Source of the DNA: Acridotheres tristis
Taxonomy: Eukaryota > Chordata > Aves > Passeriformes > Sturnidae
DNA length: 64,000 nt
Reading direction: 5' to 3'
Assembly (NCBI GenBank): GCA_037013685.1
Contig: CM072895.1
Span: forward strand, 12,436,463-12,500,462
Made by a program: the position numbers and the translations under genes. This document shows, one piece after another, positions 1-14,900 of the stretch. The notes beneath the pieces are model-generated. The model did not search any database, was not told the origin of the DNA, and saw nothing but the letters and a program-made list of their open reading frames with translations. The stretch's first letter is position 1. Each line of letters starts with the position of its first letter.

Positions 1-3000
1 CATAAAACAAAATAGGATGGTTTTCAATGTCAATCACATTTCCCAGGGGCCTCATTGAATCTAACTGCCTTTCCCTAATGTAGAAATATATTCTGCAATT
101 CAAAATTCTGTCCCTCTTCAACAAATTTTTCATCTTCAGTAAAACGTCATACACTGCAACTGAAGACCTTTTCTGTCTCACATGTAGCAGCCAGACGAGA
201 TAAAACTTGCCTGTCTTCTTCCTCCCCTTATTAAACCAAAAATTCAGATACTCCACAGTCAGAGAATAGAGAAATGGATTGTAGAAGATAAGAGCTGCCA
301 TGTACCCCAAGATCTGTCACTGGGGCTAAAAATAAGGTGACTATATGAATGCAAAATTTTAGTTAAGACTGTCATGACAAAAATACCAGAATCATAGTAT
401 TTAGAAGAATAACCCAATCTCTCAGGCCTGTGCCTGCTCTTGCCCTCAGCAGGTAGGTTTTACAGATCTTCTAGCTAGACAGAGATGATTTACTATTACG
501 ATAATAAATACTGAAGCGCTTGCTGAGATTTTTATTCCTGCCTTGCTGAAAGATTTGCACCATTTTGTCCTTGTGTAGAATGAGACACAAGGGGCACAGA
601 CCATTTTGTTTTTGTTGCATTTAAGTCAAATTTGAAATTCTCTTTCTGCGAAGTGAACAACTGTATAAAAGATGTTGCTGTTTTAATTTCAGCATCAATC
701 CACACAGAGAAGCTTGTTGTTCTCTGCTAAATGTACCAGGGAGGCTGGTGAACTTTAATGCAAGAAGGAACAATTTGCAGTGCCTGTTCTTTCCAAACAG
801 CTTTCCCATCAACAAAAAACATTTGTTGATTGCTCAGCTCCCACGTTATAAACCCCACACTCTTAGCTTTAGGATTTTTTTGTAAGTACCGTGCTGGCAA
901 TTAAAAAGTAGAACAAATAGTCACATCACTTGAGACACCCAAAGAACTTGGCGGTCTGAAATATTAATGATTTTACTCTGATACAGGAATCACAAAACCA
1001 GCATTATAAATTACATCAACCACAACAAAAGCAAAGATATGAGCAGAGCAGGTGTCTCTGCATGCAAAGCACTGAATTCCCTGAGCAGCACTCGTCAGCT
1101 GCAGCGTGTGCTGCTGGTGATCTGCCACCTCGCTGATATTCACAACTGCACATCTCCACATAAACATCTCTGAAAATCAACTCTGCCTGTTCAAAGGCTG
1201 CCAGCATACCTCGCTTCTGAGAGTAACAGCACATGACACTTCTCCACACAAAGGGACTTTCTTGTTTAAATCTTCCTAATTAACCCGTAACTTCGTATGC
1301 ATATTGCAGTGCCTGTTCCATCAATCTCTTTGTACTATCAATCTTTCCGTTCTTGGATCTCAGACAAGTATCTTACCACAAAGTGGCACCTGACCCTTCA
1401 AGACAAATGACTTCAATTTGCAGCCAGTGACACTAAAAGCCTCTCTTTCCTATTTTGTATAGAACACGTAATTTAATTTCTTTAAAGAATTTATATGAAT
1501 AAATATTTATAAGGTGATCTATGAGTATGGTTTTACATTTTGTCATGTCTTGTACTGAAGTCTCCATGGAATTGTGCAAGGGAAGAGAGGCCAGTGCAGC
1601 AGTGGCTCTGCACTGGGAAATCAAGGACATATATATAGTCAGTTTAAAGTCATGGGATGCAATATTAAAATGTAAAGGATTAAAACCATGAAGGCATGAC
1701 AAAAATTATATGAGGCTGTACAAGAGCTACATACTCAGTAATCTTAAAAATAAATTATCCTAAAGAGAAATATTTACAGCCCCAGAAACTGAAATCTACA
1801 TGTAAATATTAAACCACAATAAAAGGGCAAAAATATGCGACTCTGTTGAATATCTGTAAGTCAATATCTCTAAATGGTTAATTGAGCACGAAATCATACT
1901 GAAATAGGCCAGTATTTTCCATGAGGACATCAAAACCCTATGAATATCTAAAATGGGATTACACAGATTCCCATTTAAATCTACGAAGTATACCTGCAAG
2001 AGCTGAAATACCTAATTTCGTTTAAATTAACTTGCTCATAGATTCCCAAGAGAGTTCACCACTAAATTAAAAATATAATTAGTTGTCAAGCTAACAAGTT
2101 CATCTTTCTAAAATCCTAACAAATACAACACAGAAAGCATTGATCGTGGCCTGGAGCAGCCATGGCCAGAGCTGAACGAGCCAAGGAGGGATGGGATCCC
2201 TCCCAAAAACACACCAGTGCCTCACCCATGCTGCTGCAGGAGCTGCTGTGGCTATTTTGTGTAGGCAGAAGGGGAAGAGTCACAGAGATTTCTCCTAATG
2301 GGAAAGACTGTTATAGTAAGAAAGAATTCACTTTAATAGCAAATGAAAATCCTTTTTAGATTCACATACTGGAAAAAGGCTTAGAAAAGCCAGAATTTCT
2401 TTCTATGCTTATACCAGTTCTGTGGCCACAAGACTAGATAAATGATCTCTTTATAGCAATTTTAGGATTGATCAGAAAGCATTAATGTAAGTAAAGTTTT
2501 TCACAGATTCAAAAAAAAATTTCAGTAGTTCTATGACTATTACCTAGTTCAGAATCTTATTTCAGCAAATTTCTGCGAGATTCAGGTAATTTTTACACGT
2601 CAGGCATTTTCTCACTTGAAAGAAAATGCTAAATGGACCAAACCCATGTTAAGTGTCACAGTATTTTGATCTGCAGTTTATTATCTATCACTATTATGTT
2701 CCAAACTGATGTGAGAATGTGTACTACAGACTGATTGCACTACCTACAAATTACACAAAACTTGTTCATATTTGAGACTGCTCTGGAGAAGCAGAGGCAA
2801 CACTGGTTCTTGCTCAAATGATTCTGAATTTCATTGTAATACCCACCTAAGAACTGCTTCTGTAACTGACATATTTAGGTATTGTGATTTACACCACAAC
2901 ACAATGCCATTACAAACACACTCTTTATTCCTACAATAATAGCAGTAACACATAGGTGAAATGCACGTTCAGAATGGTACAATCTGTCACGAACAAATAC

Positions 3001-5771
3001 ATTTAGCAGCTTAAGGACAAGTCATTATGGAATTGCAGGAGATTCCAAATTAAAAAGACAGGTAGCTAAGCAACAGCAAGCCTCCTCCTGTGAACAGTTT
3101 TTTGCTGTACGTTCTCTAGTTCTGGTAGACTCATTATCCTGTGGAACTTAAAAACAGTTAACAGAGAGTTGCTCCAAGTACTGTAATTAAGCAGAGGATA
3201 AAACAGTGTATTTTCAAACTGGATGGGTCTACAGGGATCTGAATGGAAAGTGTCCAAGACTTCCAATGAAGGTGTTTCATAAACCATGCAATACATGTTA
3301 CTCCAATTAAAATGAGCTTTATGAAAAAAATAATTTTAAAAAGCTGAAGTGGTAATTAGAGGAAGAATGGTTTCATTTTAAAATGTTACATCACAACAGA
3401 AATAAGATTTAAAACATCACATATTAACATTTCATGTGGACAACATTGTCTAAAACTTATCTATATGGATAAACTTTTCCACACCAGAAGCTTGTCGGAT
3501 TATAAAATCCAACAGTCTTCCAACAGAACTCTGTCTTTAGTGTTCTCAATAGGCACAAAAATATTGGTACAGTAAGCTTTGGGTTAAACTCACAATCCAC
3601 ATCTGAATAGTGGCAGCACAGAAAGCTGGGCAAACAGACAGGAATTAAGTAATTCCCAAATGAAACAGGAACACACAAATTCTTCAATCTCCTCCAGGAG
3701 AGGAGGGCTTTAAGAAAGGGTGCAAAAGCTTAGAAATGAATGTGCACATCATCCTCATTGCAGGGGATGTTCTCCCCAACCTGAGGCAGATGGTGTGTGT
3801 TTGTACCAGGAGTGCAAAATATCCCTGTGCAACTGCACAAAAATAACACATCAGAAGTGCTGTGTGCCAGCGAGTCCATTAAAGTGGCAGCTATTGGATT
3901 TCAAATTAATCCCTGCTTAATTCTCACTGCAGTTTCAGTGCTGAGAGTCCGAGACCTATTTATTGCAGCACACGTGGTATAAAACATCCGAGACAGCAGC
4001 AGCTACAGGCAGGAGAGAGGCTGTGCACATCCTCTGTGGGCTTCCCCACCTCCCTTAGTCCTGGGGGCCAGCAAGCACCCACAGGGGAGTGAGGCACACT
4101 TGTCTGTGCAGTGCCTGCACTCACTGGGGTGAATTTCATGTATTCTGGGGGGTGAATTTCCAAATTTCTTCTTGGTCATTCTCCATTTAAATGAATGTTT
4201 CTTTTTCTTCCACTGCATACCAAAGGTTTTATTTCTCATTCCTCAAGGTACCAAATTTTATGTGAGGGTCTGTTGTAAAGACCAGTATAGAAACGTGAAA
4301 AAAAGATCCATGCCTCAAAACAAGTCTTTGAAATTCAAGGTGAACCTCAAATTCAAAACTAGAACAATCCACCTGCTTCTCATCTCAGAAAACTGATATC
4401 AAACTGAAGGAAATTCCTTGGAAAAACTAAATTCTGCTGCTACACAGTGCACTGTGCCAAGAGCACACTGTGTATTTCCTCGAGGCACTCCAACAACTCA
4501 GGTATACTTGCAATTTAGAATTTCAAACTGGGTAATCCTTTCAATTCTTACGATAAAGCACACAACAAAGTTTACTTTCAGAATGAATTTATATGTATCA
4601 CAAGCAAATCACAGCGAAAAGTATGTCCTCAAAGCTTTCAGTAGAAGTCAACGCTTCTAATTTGTTGGGTACAGTTTGGATATTGGGGTCCTCACAGGGG
4701 AATGGGGGAAATCAAATAACTCCAGCCATCAAGTAATAGTTTAATCCTTTCTGTGCCCATAGCAAGATTAAAGTCGTAAGAGAATTCCAGCATAAACGGT
4801 GCCTGTTAATCTGCAAAACAATTTCAAGTACTTTTGTCTAATCTCCTGCTTTGTATTTATTAACCACAGTACCATGATTACTGATATCTCCAGTATTAAT
4901 AAAATAAGGAAGAAAGTTCATTCATCAACAACAAAAATTCACAAAGAGTATAGGAAAAAACAGCAGCTAAACTAAATTAACATCAATACCAACAACTGCA
5001 TTTTAATATTTACTTTGTATAATCATTGTAATAGGAACAATATCGTTATGACAGCTTTACTTTTTCATTTCCTTCTAAAATTCATAATCTATAATGACTT
5101 TTTAAAAATTAGCTTCTACTTATTACTGCCTACTTTCACTGTTATCTCTTAGCATTTCACAGCATTGTAAAGTGCTTTTAGTGGTTTAACAATTATTCAC
5201 TAATCTTCCAGCCTGTGATACAATACATAATATACAACTTCTAATCAAAGGAGCCTTGGCAGTACCTGGGCAGTTGAATTCCCAGACAAACCAGTGCTCT
5301 GGTGAGTGATGCTCACCCAGCAAACACAACAGGGATTGCACCAGGGGGACACCAAACACAGGTGTGGGATTTGCTACACCCAGAAAGAACACAGAGAACA
5401 CACAGAGACCATTCCTGCCTGTCCTCAATAGCCTGGCACGGGGCTGAGCTCTCACCTGCTCTGCTGACACTGAGCTACATATTGGAACTCACAAATGCTT
5501 TAGAGGAGATGAGAAAAGTCAGATTAGGTTGTATTTAGGGGAAAAAAAAGCGCAACTGCCTCTATTTAAGGTATGCTAAGCAAATTGTTCTTTATATTTT
5601 AATCAAATTCGTACCAGCCATGATCATCATTTTCCACAAAAGAATACCTAAGTCAACAGCAAATATATGAATTACATTTGCAAACACAAAGGTTCATGCC
5701 AACTGAAGCATGCAAAAATACCACATGAGCAGCTTAATTAAGTAGACTTGGTATTCAAAACTCAGTCATCT
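1..5771. other. AT-rich non-coding sequence, PIGK intron 10 or 3' flank
   Basis: No exon, RNA gene or recognisable mobile element was found on either strand. Open frames are short (under about 100 codons), lack familiar domains, and do not join through plausible splice sites. Because the canonical last exon of PIGK was not located, I cannot say whether this stretch is intron or lies beyond the gene. Old diverged repeats could be present and would need a repeat-library search to see. Confidence 0.5.
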
Positions 5772-5918
5772 CTACTTAGAGAAGCATGGTTCTTTTTTCA
5801 TACGTTTGTATTTAATTAATTTAAACAAGAGCAGGATTATTAGCAAAAACAAAACAAAAGGCAAGAATTTAGTGCTCAGTGTCACACCACAAATGGAAAG
5901 ATAAAACTCCTTGAGGTC
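5772..5918 (-). CDS. Candidate alternative last coding exon of PIGK (membrane anchor)
   Basis: On the minus strand a pyrimidine-rich tract containing a CTGAC branch-point-like pentamer ends in GTTGTAAG, followed by an open frame of 48 codons and a TAG. The frame starts in phase 0, exactly what exon 10 (ending CAG) requires. The encoded tail has a strongly hydrophobic run (FLPFVLFLLIILLLF, about residues 18-32) followed by a basic segment (KLIKYKRMKK), the pattern of a single-pass anchor with a short cytosolic tail. PIGK normally ends in just such an anchor, but this sequence does not resemble the conserved one, whose motif is DWHPPGG. An ATTAAA lies about 180 bases beyond the stop. No homology is known to me and chance is possible, since a short AT-rich frame on this strand tends to be rich in Phe, Leu and Ile. 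Confidence 0.25.
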   Translation of the reverse strand, partial: DLKEFYLSICGVTLSTKFLPFVLFLLIILLLFKLIKYKRMKKEPCFSK

Positions 5919-8900
5919 CTTACAACGGAGGGAGTCAGAAAATGACAAAAACATACACTGGTGAGGCAGACCTCAGCAGAAAGAAACCTCGAGAAATCAT
6001 CAGATATAAAAGCAACTCACTACCACTGAAACTCTGGGTTAAGCAGACAGAGACAGCAAAGAACAAAGGAGGTGAAGGCTGCTAGAGGGACAAGAATATT
6101 TTGTATTCACAAAAATACAGTGGTGTAAATAGCGCCAAGCTATTCTCAGGACACTTTTTCCAAGAGCGGGTACTGCTCATCTTCTCCTGGAAAAAGATTA
6201 TCCCAGTCTTCTACTGTGCAGGTCTTGTTCACACAAATTCAACATTGCACTGCCAGTGGGATCAGACCAGAGCCAATCTCTCAGCTCTGCAGAGCCAAAG
6301 CCCCCATCAAGTACAAGCCTCATCCAGCCCAGCCTTTCTGAGGAGCACAGCACTCCTACTTCCTCCTAGGCACTCTTACTTGGATTTCCCTTAGCATCTC
6401 TCTGAACCACAAGGTTAGTCCACTCAATTGCTTTTAAATCAATTTTTCTAAGGAAGGTTTTATTCCAAATCTTGTAAAATTAATTGTATGCTCAAAACTT
6501 TCATTATGAAGTGTAATTTTGATCATTCAAATTCAAGCAAAGTTTTTTTTTCTGTTTATATAGAGAAACCATGATGTTACTAAATTATGCTGTTTCTTTC
6601 AAAATAGTAGTGATGGTTCCAATGACACTCTTTTTCCTGCACGTCCTGTAAGTATCTATTCATTTACTGCCAGGTGACAAGCTGTATTAACAACAGATGT
6701 TAGAGTGCATTAGTTTTCATACCGAGTATGCCACACTGAGTACAAGATCTAATCAAATACTTCAACAGTTACATTTGAAATCCAAATAAGGATTCCTTAT
6801 ACACATAGTTTTTAATGTCCATTTCTCAAATCTCTATAGCTATAATTTAAAATGTTCTCTGTTACCGTAAGCTCTGTCCTCATTATTTGCATGTGCAGTA
6901 AAGCTCCACATTTTCTAGCTCCAGCTTGCACAACTTGAAACAGCATTACATTGAAGAGGCAGGCATGACCAAATGAATGGAGGGAGAAGCAGGGCTGAGG
7001 CAAAAGCTGCCTTCACACTTATAAGAGCAAGATCAAGTATGGCTGTACTTTTACTGCAATACATTTTTATTTTCAGTGGGAAACCAGTAAATAACAGCTG
7101 GAGACAGGCTGGTTTGTTCCCCACCACCACCCAGCTTTTAAAGGTGATTCTGTATTCAGTAGTTTTGTACTCATAAACCAAACAAGTGTTCTTACCCAAG
7201 TTTATGTTGTATGTACTCTCCAATGGGACCAGGAAAAAAGGAAAAGGAAAGACCTGTTCTGAAATATCAACCCAATACTTTTGGGTACCCTAGCTGCTAG
7301 AGAAAACAAATCATAAAACATGGACACAGCAATCATACAGGCACTTATTTAGTGGCTGCACATAATTACACCTACACAAAAAAGTCATTTCTGTTACACT
7401 TAGTACATCAAAGGACAAGGAGTCCCAGAGAGCAGATCCACTCTGCACAGAGTTTTTGTAGGCATTAAAAAAGAATAGATTTATGGTACCATAAATAATA
7501 ACTGTTCCCATGGAACATTTGCATGACATAGGTCATCAGTCAAATATTATGTGGGGCTCACAAAGAGCATCTCCCCGGAAGAATGAATGAGTGTAGCTGA
7601 GGATATACCCTCTGAACACCCTCACAAACCACCACATGTAACATGTACAGAATCAACAGCTTCCCAAAGGGTCTTTAAAAGGATGAAATCACACATGGTT
7701 TTATCTAGGAGCAAATCAGCTGCACCTTTCCTGCCTCCATCTACACTAACCGCAGGTTACTGCTCGATTGTCCTGCTGTCATTCAGTCCTCTCTAAGCTC
7801 CACTCATCACCCGTTTGTCAGCCACGTATTTGTAGACGGGCTTGCATGTTAAGCACTCCTGCAAAGAGAAATCACTGGCTGATTCACAGGAACGCCCTTC
7901 ACTACAGAAGGAATCACTTGCACAAGGCTGAATCACAACTCCATGCAGAGAATTTGCACAGGAACGATGATGCAGGATGCTTGACTGTCCAACAGCATGA
8001 ATACAACTGCTCCATTACCAGAGTCTTCATTCATTTACCCCTTCCATTCATTCTTCAAATGGAAATGATTTCATCAAATTTCAACCCTCTGAATTATTTA
8101 GGAAAACAATTCTAGACAGTGCACTAGAGAGCAGCCTGCCAATATCTCTGTCTGTAGCCATTCATCAGTCCTGTCAAGAGCTCGTGAGTTACATTTCTGT
8201 GCTCCTCACAGCATGCTACTGAAGAGTAAACAAAACATAATTAACTTAACACAAAAAAATCACCAATAACACCTAGGATTACAGGGTTAAGTGGGATAAA
8301 TGTGCAAATATATTTGGAACTAACAGTGCCTTCCCCTGAGGAAAAGTGTTCAGAAAGGTATTTACTGTCACAGCACTACAAAATACATCAAGATTGATAA
8401 CATTTATATTTTTTCCTTATCAATGTGAGCTTATTGGTAACAGCTACTTTTTATGCTGCATAAGCTCAGAAGAAATACAGTGGATAGAAGAAAAAAAATC
8501 TAACAAAACTCCTACTGCTAATTTTACTACTCACTGGAATACCATTTAAATTAACACTGTCTATCAGGGAAGCTTCCATATGTAAACAATAAAAAAGTCA
8601 TGATTAATAAGCACTGTACAAGGTTATGTGAGAAATGAAAATGTTACACAACGCTGAACAGCTACCACAAAATGGAATTAAATCTTGCATCTTGGACAAC
8701 ATACTATAAAATACCTCAGTAAGCTGCTTTATACAGGAAGGTCCCAATCCTGCACATACTTAGTGACAGGTAACACAAACTGGGTCAAAAATTCAGTCAA
8801 ATTGCACACGTGCTTATATACACACCAATACTGTGCAACATTAACCAATAAAATAATAATAATGACTATGAAATACATTTCCCTTTGCCTAAAAATCTTA

Positions 8901-11900
8901 CAGCGTCCTCTCCTTTTCTCTACCCAACACACATCCATGCTCACACTTGGCTGTCTTATTCCTGCCATTATTATTCCAGGGACACAAATATAACCCATCA
9001 GAAACCAGAGATCTCATTTAACAGCCACAGTGGCTGCTGACCCTCTTCTCCAACCTAATCTCACCAAAACTGCAGGCCCAACACTTCACTTTGAGTCAGG
9101 TAATTCCCAAACACAGCTTTGGGGAGAGAAGGGCTAAGGAATAACCAGACCCTCTAAGGTTTGTGAAGAGTGGGAAGTGGGTTTTGACAGAAGCCACCCA
9201 GCAGCACCAGAGAAGTGCTGAAGCAGAATGTGCCTCCCTCCTGCAATACAGCAAATCTCTGTCCTTTCACCAGTTTCTACTGCAGACAAAGCCAGAAAAA
9301 ATCTCAACAAGTTGGGCATTAATCAACAGCAATTTGGGGATGCCAAAGGCAGCATTTTCATAGCCCAAACAGGCCTCTACAGAAACATCAGCTGCAAGCC
9401 AGGAAACGGACCCTTTCTCTGCACATAAAACAGTGTCCTACTAATCAGTGACCAGTAAGGAGCATTGCTTACTTTACATTTGCCAGTAAATCTCATTCCA
9501 AATGCAAAGCCTGGTCCAATAAGGACTCCTCCTATGGAACAGCAAAACTGATCACTAAGTGAAAGTAAACTCTGGAATGGTATTCCTGCTGTTAATAGTG
9601 TATTCAACAAAAGAGACTTAATTTACTATTAAAAGGATTTGATACATCGGTCTTCTGTTACCTAGGGAAGTCCTAAAATTTATTCTAGGTCAAACATAAA
9701 TTTTGAATTACTCCACCATAGAAGTTTATCAATTGTTCTGATACAGACAAGGTTTATATTTTTTTAACTTAAGAAAGATTAAAAAAATAAAAGTAGCAGT
9801 AGCTCTTCATTCCATATCTTCAGCTCTTACTATACATTAAAAGCCAATGAATAAAGTAATTTCTTTTAAATGTAGACTTATAATGCTACTGTTCACAATA
9901 ATAATAATAATAATAATAATAGTAATAAACATGATGGTCTCTACAACCCCATAGTTCTACTGCCAGGAATTATGCTTTCTCACTGCGGTTTTTGTGGCTT
10001 AATTGTCTTCATGTAATATTGATACCTGGTACTTGGATGTAATTAAGAATAGGGGAACCATTCTTAGAGCACTTTTCCAATCCATCAGGTAAATTTTCTC
10101 ACTATGATATGAAAATTTTCATCTACTTAATTAGCACACCTACTCCTTCCATGCCTAAGTGCACCTAAGCTGTGTTTTATGATGGCCCAAGGAAAGGAAA
10201 AAGAAACCACAACACATCAATTATGCCTCTACTCAGTTGTACAACTATTTTAAAATGTGTGAACAGTTAAGACAAAATTGAAAAATTACCATAATAGGCT
10301 TTTGACACTTCCCCGCTTAAGCAAAAATTAATTCTAACTCCCTGTTTTTATGCAAAGCCTTTATAATTTCTCTAATCTCGAGTTCCCACGAGAGAGAACA
10401 CAATTCTTTCAAGTACAAGTATGTGAGGCTTGCCATCTTCTCTTTTTAGTTATGCAGTTTATTTGATGGAAGTCTAAACTGCTAAGCCTCCCTTTGTGCT
10501 TAATATAAGCCATCCTCAATGGAAATACAAGTTAATTTAAGTAAAATGAAGTTTTAGGAAGGATGCATCCTCTTGCACAGAAAGCCTCACTAAATCAAAG
10601 CTTTTTTAAATGCAGCATCTGTTTCCTGAATTGGTCTAGAATCTGTAATAAAAATAAACTAAAAAGAAGAAAAATTTTTAAAATGTACTTTTACATATAA
10701 AACATCATAAACATAAAAACGGACAAATGGAGCAACTTACTTCTCATTTTACTGAGTTTTGCAGCCTCACCTTGTATTGTGCACGAAGACACTCTTGCAA
10801 CATAATGAATAAGCATGTTTTAAGCATCATCTGTTTTATTAATGGTGACTATTATTAAAACCTACTGCTTGTGCATCAGCTGTACTGTATTGCTGGGACA
10901 CACTGCCATACACACTAAGCTGTGTGGACCACATCCTAAACCCACTGTTATTCTACAGCACTGCTTAGCCCTAAAACACACCTGAAGTATTTGTACATCA
11001 CACGCTTTGCTTCAGCAGCACAGGGTCTATTCTGATGCCTCCAAACCTATTAAGGTCACAGACAGCTTGTGCAGATATTTAGTCTATTCCCATGACAGGC
11101 AGAGGTATATTATTTGCATAGCATTTTGTACTGAAAAACCTATTCAGTTATCCCCACTGGAGACAACTCACCTCACTGCCCTAAATAGCATTCACTTTTC
11201 CAATATTTGAAGGAACAGCAAGTAAATGGGATCCAGTGCAGACAAATCCAAAAAGATTCAGAATATCTAAGAATTTCAACTTATAAATAACAAATGTGAA
11301 TGAATGCAGACCAATATATCACATAAAAATATAATGGAAGCAAGGAAAAAAGTGAATTATATGCCTAAGAGAGGACTAAAATGTTGAGAGTGAAAATGGC
11401 TGAAGAGATAATTTTAGGAAAAAAGCTTACATTAGCCAAGCTTATTATGACCACAAAGGAGAGCAAAGAGTCTCAAAGCACAGAACTCACTTAAAAATAG
11501 CCTCCTTACATTTGCAGTGACAGCAGCAGTGCTAATATCATCGAAGTGATATTGGTATTTTACCTATAGCAGGGTGCAACAGTTCACATGATGTCAGTAA
11601 CTGAGACCCACGGGACGTGTACATGTTGATTCTTCAGTACCAGCTGCAATACTGCGAATATTTGCTGTAATTACAAATATGTTCTAACATGCCCTAACTG
11701 TCCTCCTTGGTTTTTATTCCCTCCATAACTACCATGTTTTGAATAAACATCTCTCAGCCTCTGCTCAAACCCTTTTTCTACTTATCCTTCCTGATGTCAA
11801 TACAGCCACAAAGAAGGGAGAATATAAAGTATCTGTGTGCTTTGTGCAGAAAGTCAGAAGAGATTAACATAATGGTCCTTTACAGCCTTAGTCTGCAAAT

Positions 11901-14900
11901 CAGAACCCCTCGCTGTTAACCTTGGTTTGCTTTTTGCCAACCTGCTATGTGAAGTTTACTTCAAGCTGTAGGCATTTTTGAATCTGTCTGTTTCTGTAAA
12001 GCTCTGAACACAGATAAAGCACAAGAGAAACAGTAACCATTGCCTTGAAATCAAAGTTGGGAGCGGGTCGTGAAGAACAACAGAAGGGGATCATGGCACA
12101 ATCAGTCCCATGCCAAAACTAAGACACAGAAACATCAATAGTGCATATTGAAAGGTTTTTGCACACAGGATCTTCAAACACATGGCTGCTTCAGCTGAAA
12201 AGAAACAAATCAATTTTTTGAGTATAAGGAATATAAAATTTTTTTGAGTCCATGGCCATACCATTACTACCAACTCTTGAAATGCAGTTATTTGAAGTTC
12301 ACATGGGTAAACCACAGAGATCTACAGCACTCTATAAAGCCTGTCATGTTACAGTAATTTCCTGAACATCTTCCTTCATTTTACATCTTAAATAGTGCTT
12401 ATTAAAAAGAAACGGTTACAGGAATTACCTCTTAAAGAAGCTGCAAATCCAGAGCAGCACCTCTAACAATTATAGCTGCTATAGAGCCAGGGTATCTTTT
12501 CATATATTTTTTAATAGTACATCTGACAATTCTATATGCTGGTGGGTATGAAACTGATGTCTCATAATCCACAAAATGGATGAGGCTACAGTCACATATA
12601 AAGCCTCATATTAGCAGTATTCTCAAGGGCAAACTGAGCACTCCCATGATATGCACAAAAGCCTCGAATTCATTTTCATTTTAACTTTCCACAGTAACAG
12701 CTATTTTTACTCTCATCTGCTCATGAGAAATACAAAGAAAAACTTTCAGGAATACAAGTACACTTTATCAGTTTTAGCTGATACTACCTATCCTAGTTGG
12801 CTTTAGAAATTCTGTAGTCACATACTCAGTCAGGATGAAAAATGTCCTTCTTTTCTCAAGCAGTACTTTGCACCATTGCTGTGCTTAATGAGCACAGGAC
12901 TCTACCAGGACTGGTGAGTGGAGTGTGGCCACTTGAGGGGCAGCCCCTTAAATTGCTCCAAGCTGTCTGTCAAACTCATCCCCCATCCTGTGCCAAAGAA
13001 AAATAAAGATAAAATGTCAATCTGTACATGTCAGGGTTTCACAGGCTGGGAAAGAGAAAAGAGACATGACCTCCAAAGACTGACAGATCAGAGTTAAAAC
13101 TTCCTTGTCCAAACTGCAGGATCTGGACAGCCTAAAACAGTCATTTTGAACACACTGCATCAGTTACATCCACGCCTGCTGCTGCAACTCTCTGAAGAGG
13201 AGACTGGTTTGGAGGGAGAGCAGGGCTGGGGGTTACTGTCACCTTGCTGGGAGCCACTTCTGTGAAGAGAGGACAAAGTCACATTCTAAGACGTGACAGC
13301 AGAGACTGGATTCTACTGATGCCCAGAGCTCATAATGTACATGCACGTCAAACAGAACATTTTGATAAGTGCTCAATGAACTGTTTTAATAGTGTGTAAG
13401 AGGAAAAACTGGTCATTCTTTTATTGATTTTAAAATGTACTTTGGTTTCATTTTTTAAAAATGCAAGGAAGGAAGTAAAGTTGCATGCTTTAATGCATAA
13501 ACAGGGAAGAAAGGGTGGAACATGCATGCAACAGTTCTGGCAAGAAGAAGCTACCAAACACCATCTCAAATATCTCTGGGATGCTGGAACAGGTAAAATT
13601 TCCCCTTCTTGGCTTACAGAGAATATTCAGTGTGGTATTTCTAGTATGAAACAAGAACCACAAGAACCACACTGAAGACTGTTCAGGTTCCTCATGCAAT
13701 ATACCTTTCAATGCATTTAGTTATTCAATCCATTGTATTCAGCTATAATTGGAAAAATCTAATACTACATTCAGTTCCCTTGTAATGCTTGGTCAGCAAC
13801 AAAAAGCACTCATGGTTCTTTTCTGGCTCTGCTGAGCAGTGTTGTATGCAGACAAAGGAAGTGTTCCCCATGCATTAATACTTTGGCACTCCAGCCCTAC
13901 AGAAATGAAGTTCCCCATAATTGCTGCTAAATTTTTAAGATTTGGGGGGCAGCATTTGAAAGAAAAATAATTCTAAGGTACTTATCTTTGCTCTGTCTTG
14001 AAGACTAAGAGGAGATTCCATGTAATATTTCAACAACAAAGAGATAAACCAGCAGAACTTCCCCTGTGGTTGAGAAACAATAAAATAACGGTCCTGGATA
14101 GGCAGAGAGTGATCACCCACAAGAGTCCTTTAATGGGAAGATGGAAGAGAAGAGACTGCTTTACTACATCTCTGCTTCTGAGAGGGAAGATCATGATCAG
14201 ATGAAAAACATAACAAAACAGAAGCAGCTGTGTCTTGTCAGTAAAAACAAATGATCAGTAAATTTATGCTAACTCCACATTATGGTATTCTGTGACTGGA
14301 AAAAACTGATGAGAAAAACAACAGCAAACTTTAAAAATTTTATTTTTTCTATTTTACAAAAATACTTTATGCTGTACTCAGATATGTTGTATTTCAGGAA
14401 TGTTATGAAATTTCATGTGGCTAATGACCTGTGTAATTTCTGAAGAAGAAAGGAAGAGAGACAACCTTACTGTCTGTGTCAACTACTGGATTACATTTGA
14501 AGGTACTGAGTACCATTGCTGACTCTGCAGTAGTTCACTAGATGAAAAAAAAGCCTGAAAAATCTCTGGTTTAATGGTTTGCTAGTAAAAGATCTGTACC
14601 ATCTATAACCAAGTCAAGACTCTGTTTGATGATTTCTTGCAGTGAGTCAGAGAAACAGGGGACTGTCATTCTTAATACATTACATGACTCATACACACAA
14701 CAAGATTCTGCTACTCAACTTTTTAAATCAAACTTAGTATTACAAGAAATCTCAGGGAGTGAACTTCAAAGCATCTATATGCACCAAGTAGCACAAGGTG
14801 TTGGCAGGAACACCTCTACTGCTCTATGACATATTTGGTTTGGTTGGCAAAAGTGTGCAGTAATAGCTGTTTTCCTTTTGGTCCTTTTGAGCACTGAGTT

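Noticed and set aside
8729..8998. Minus-strand frame with a hydrophobic run (MYFIVIIIILLVNV), considered as a PIGK anchor exon
   Set aside because: No strong polypyrimidine acceptor in the right phase precedes it, and the hydrophobic run is not close to a stop with a short basic tail.
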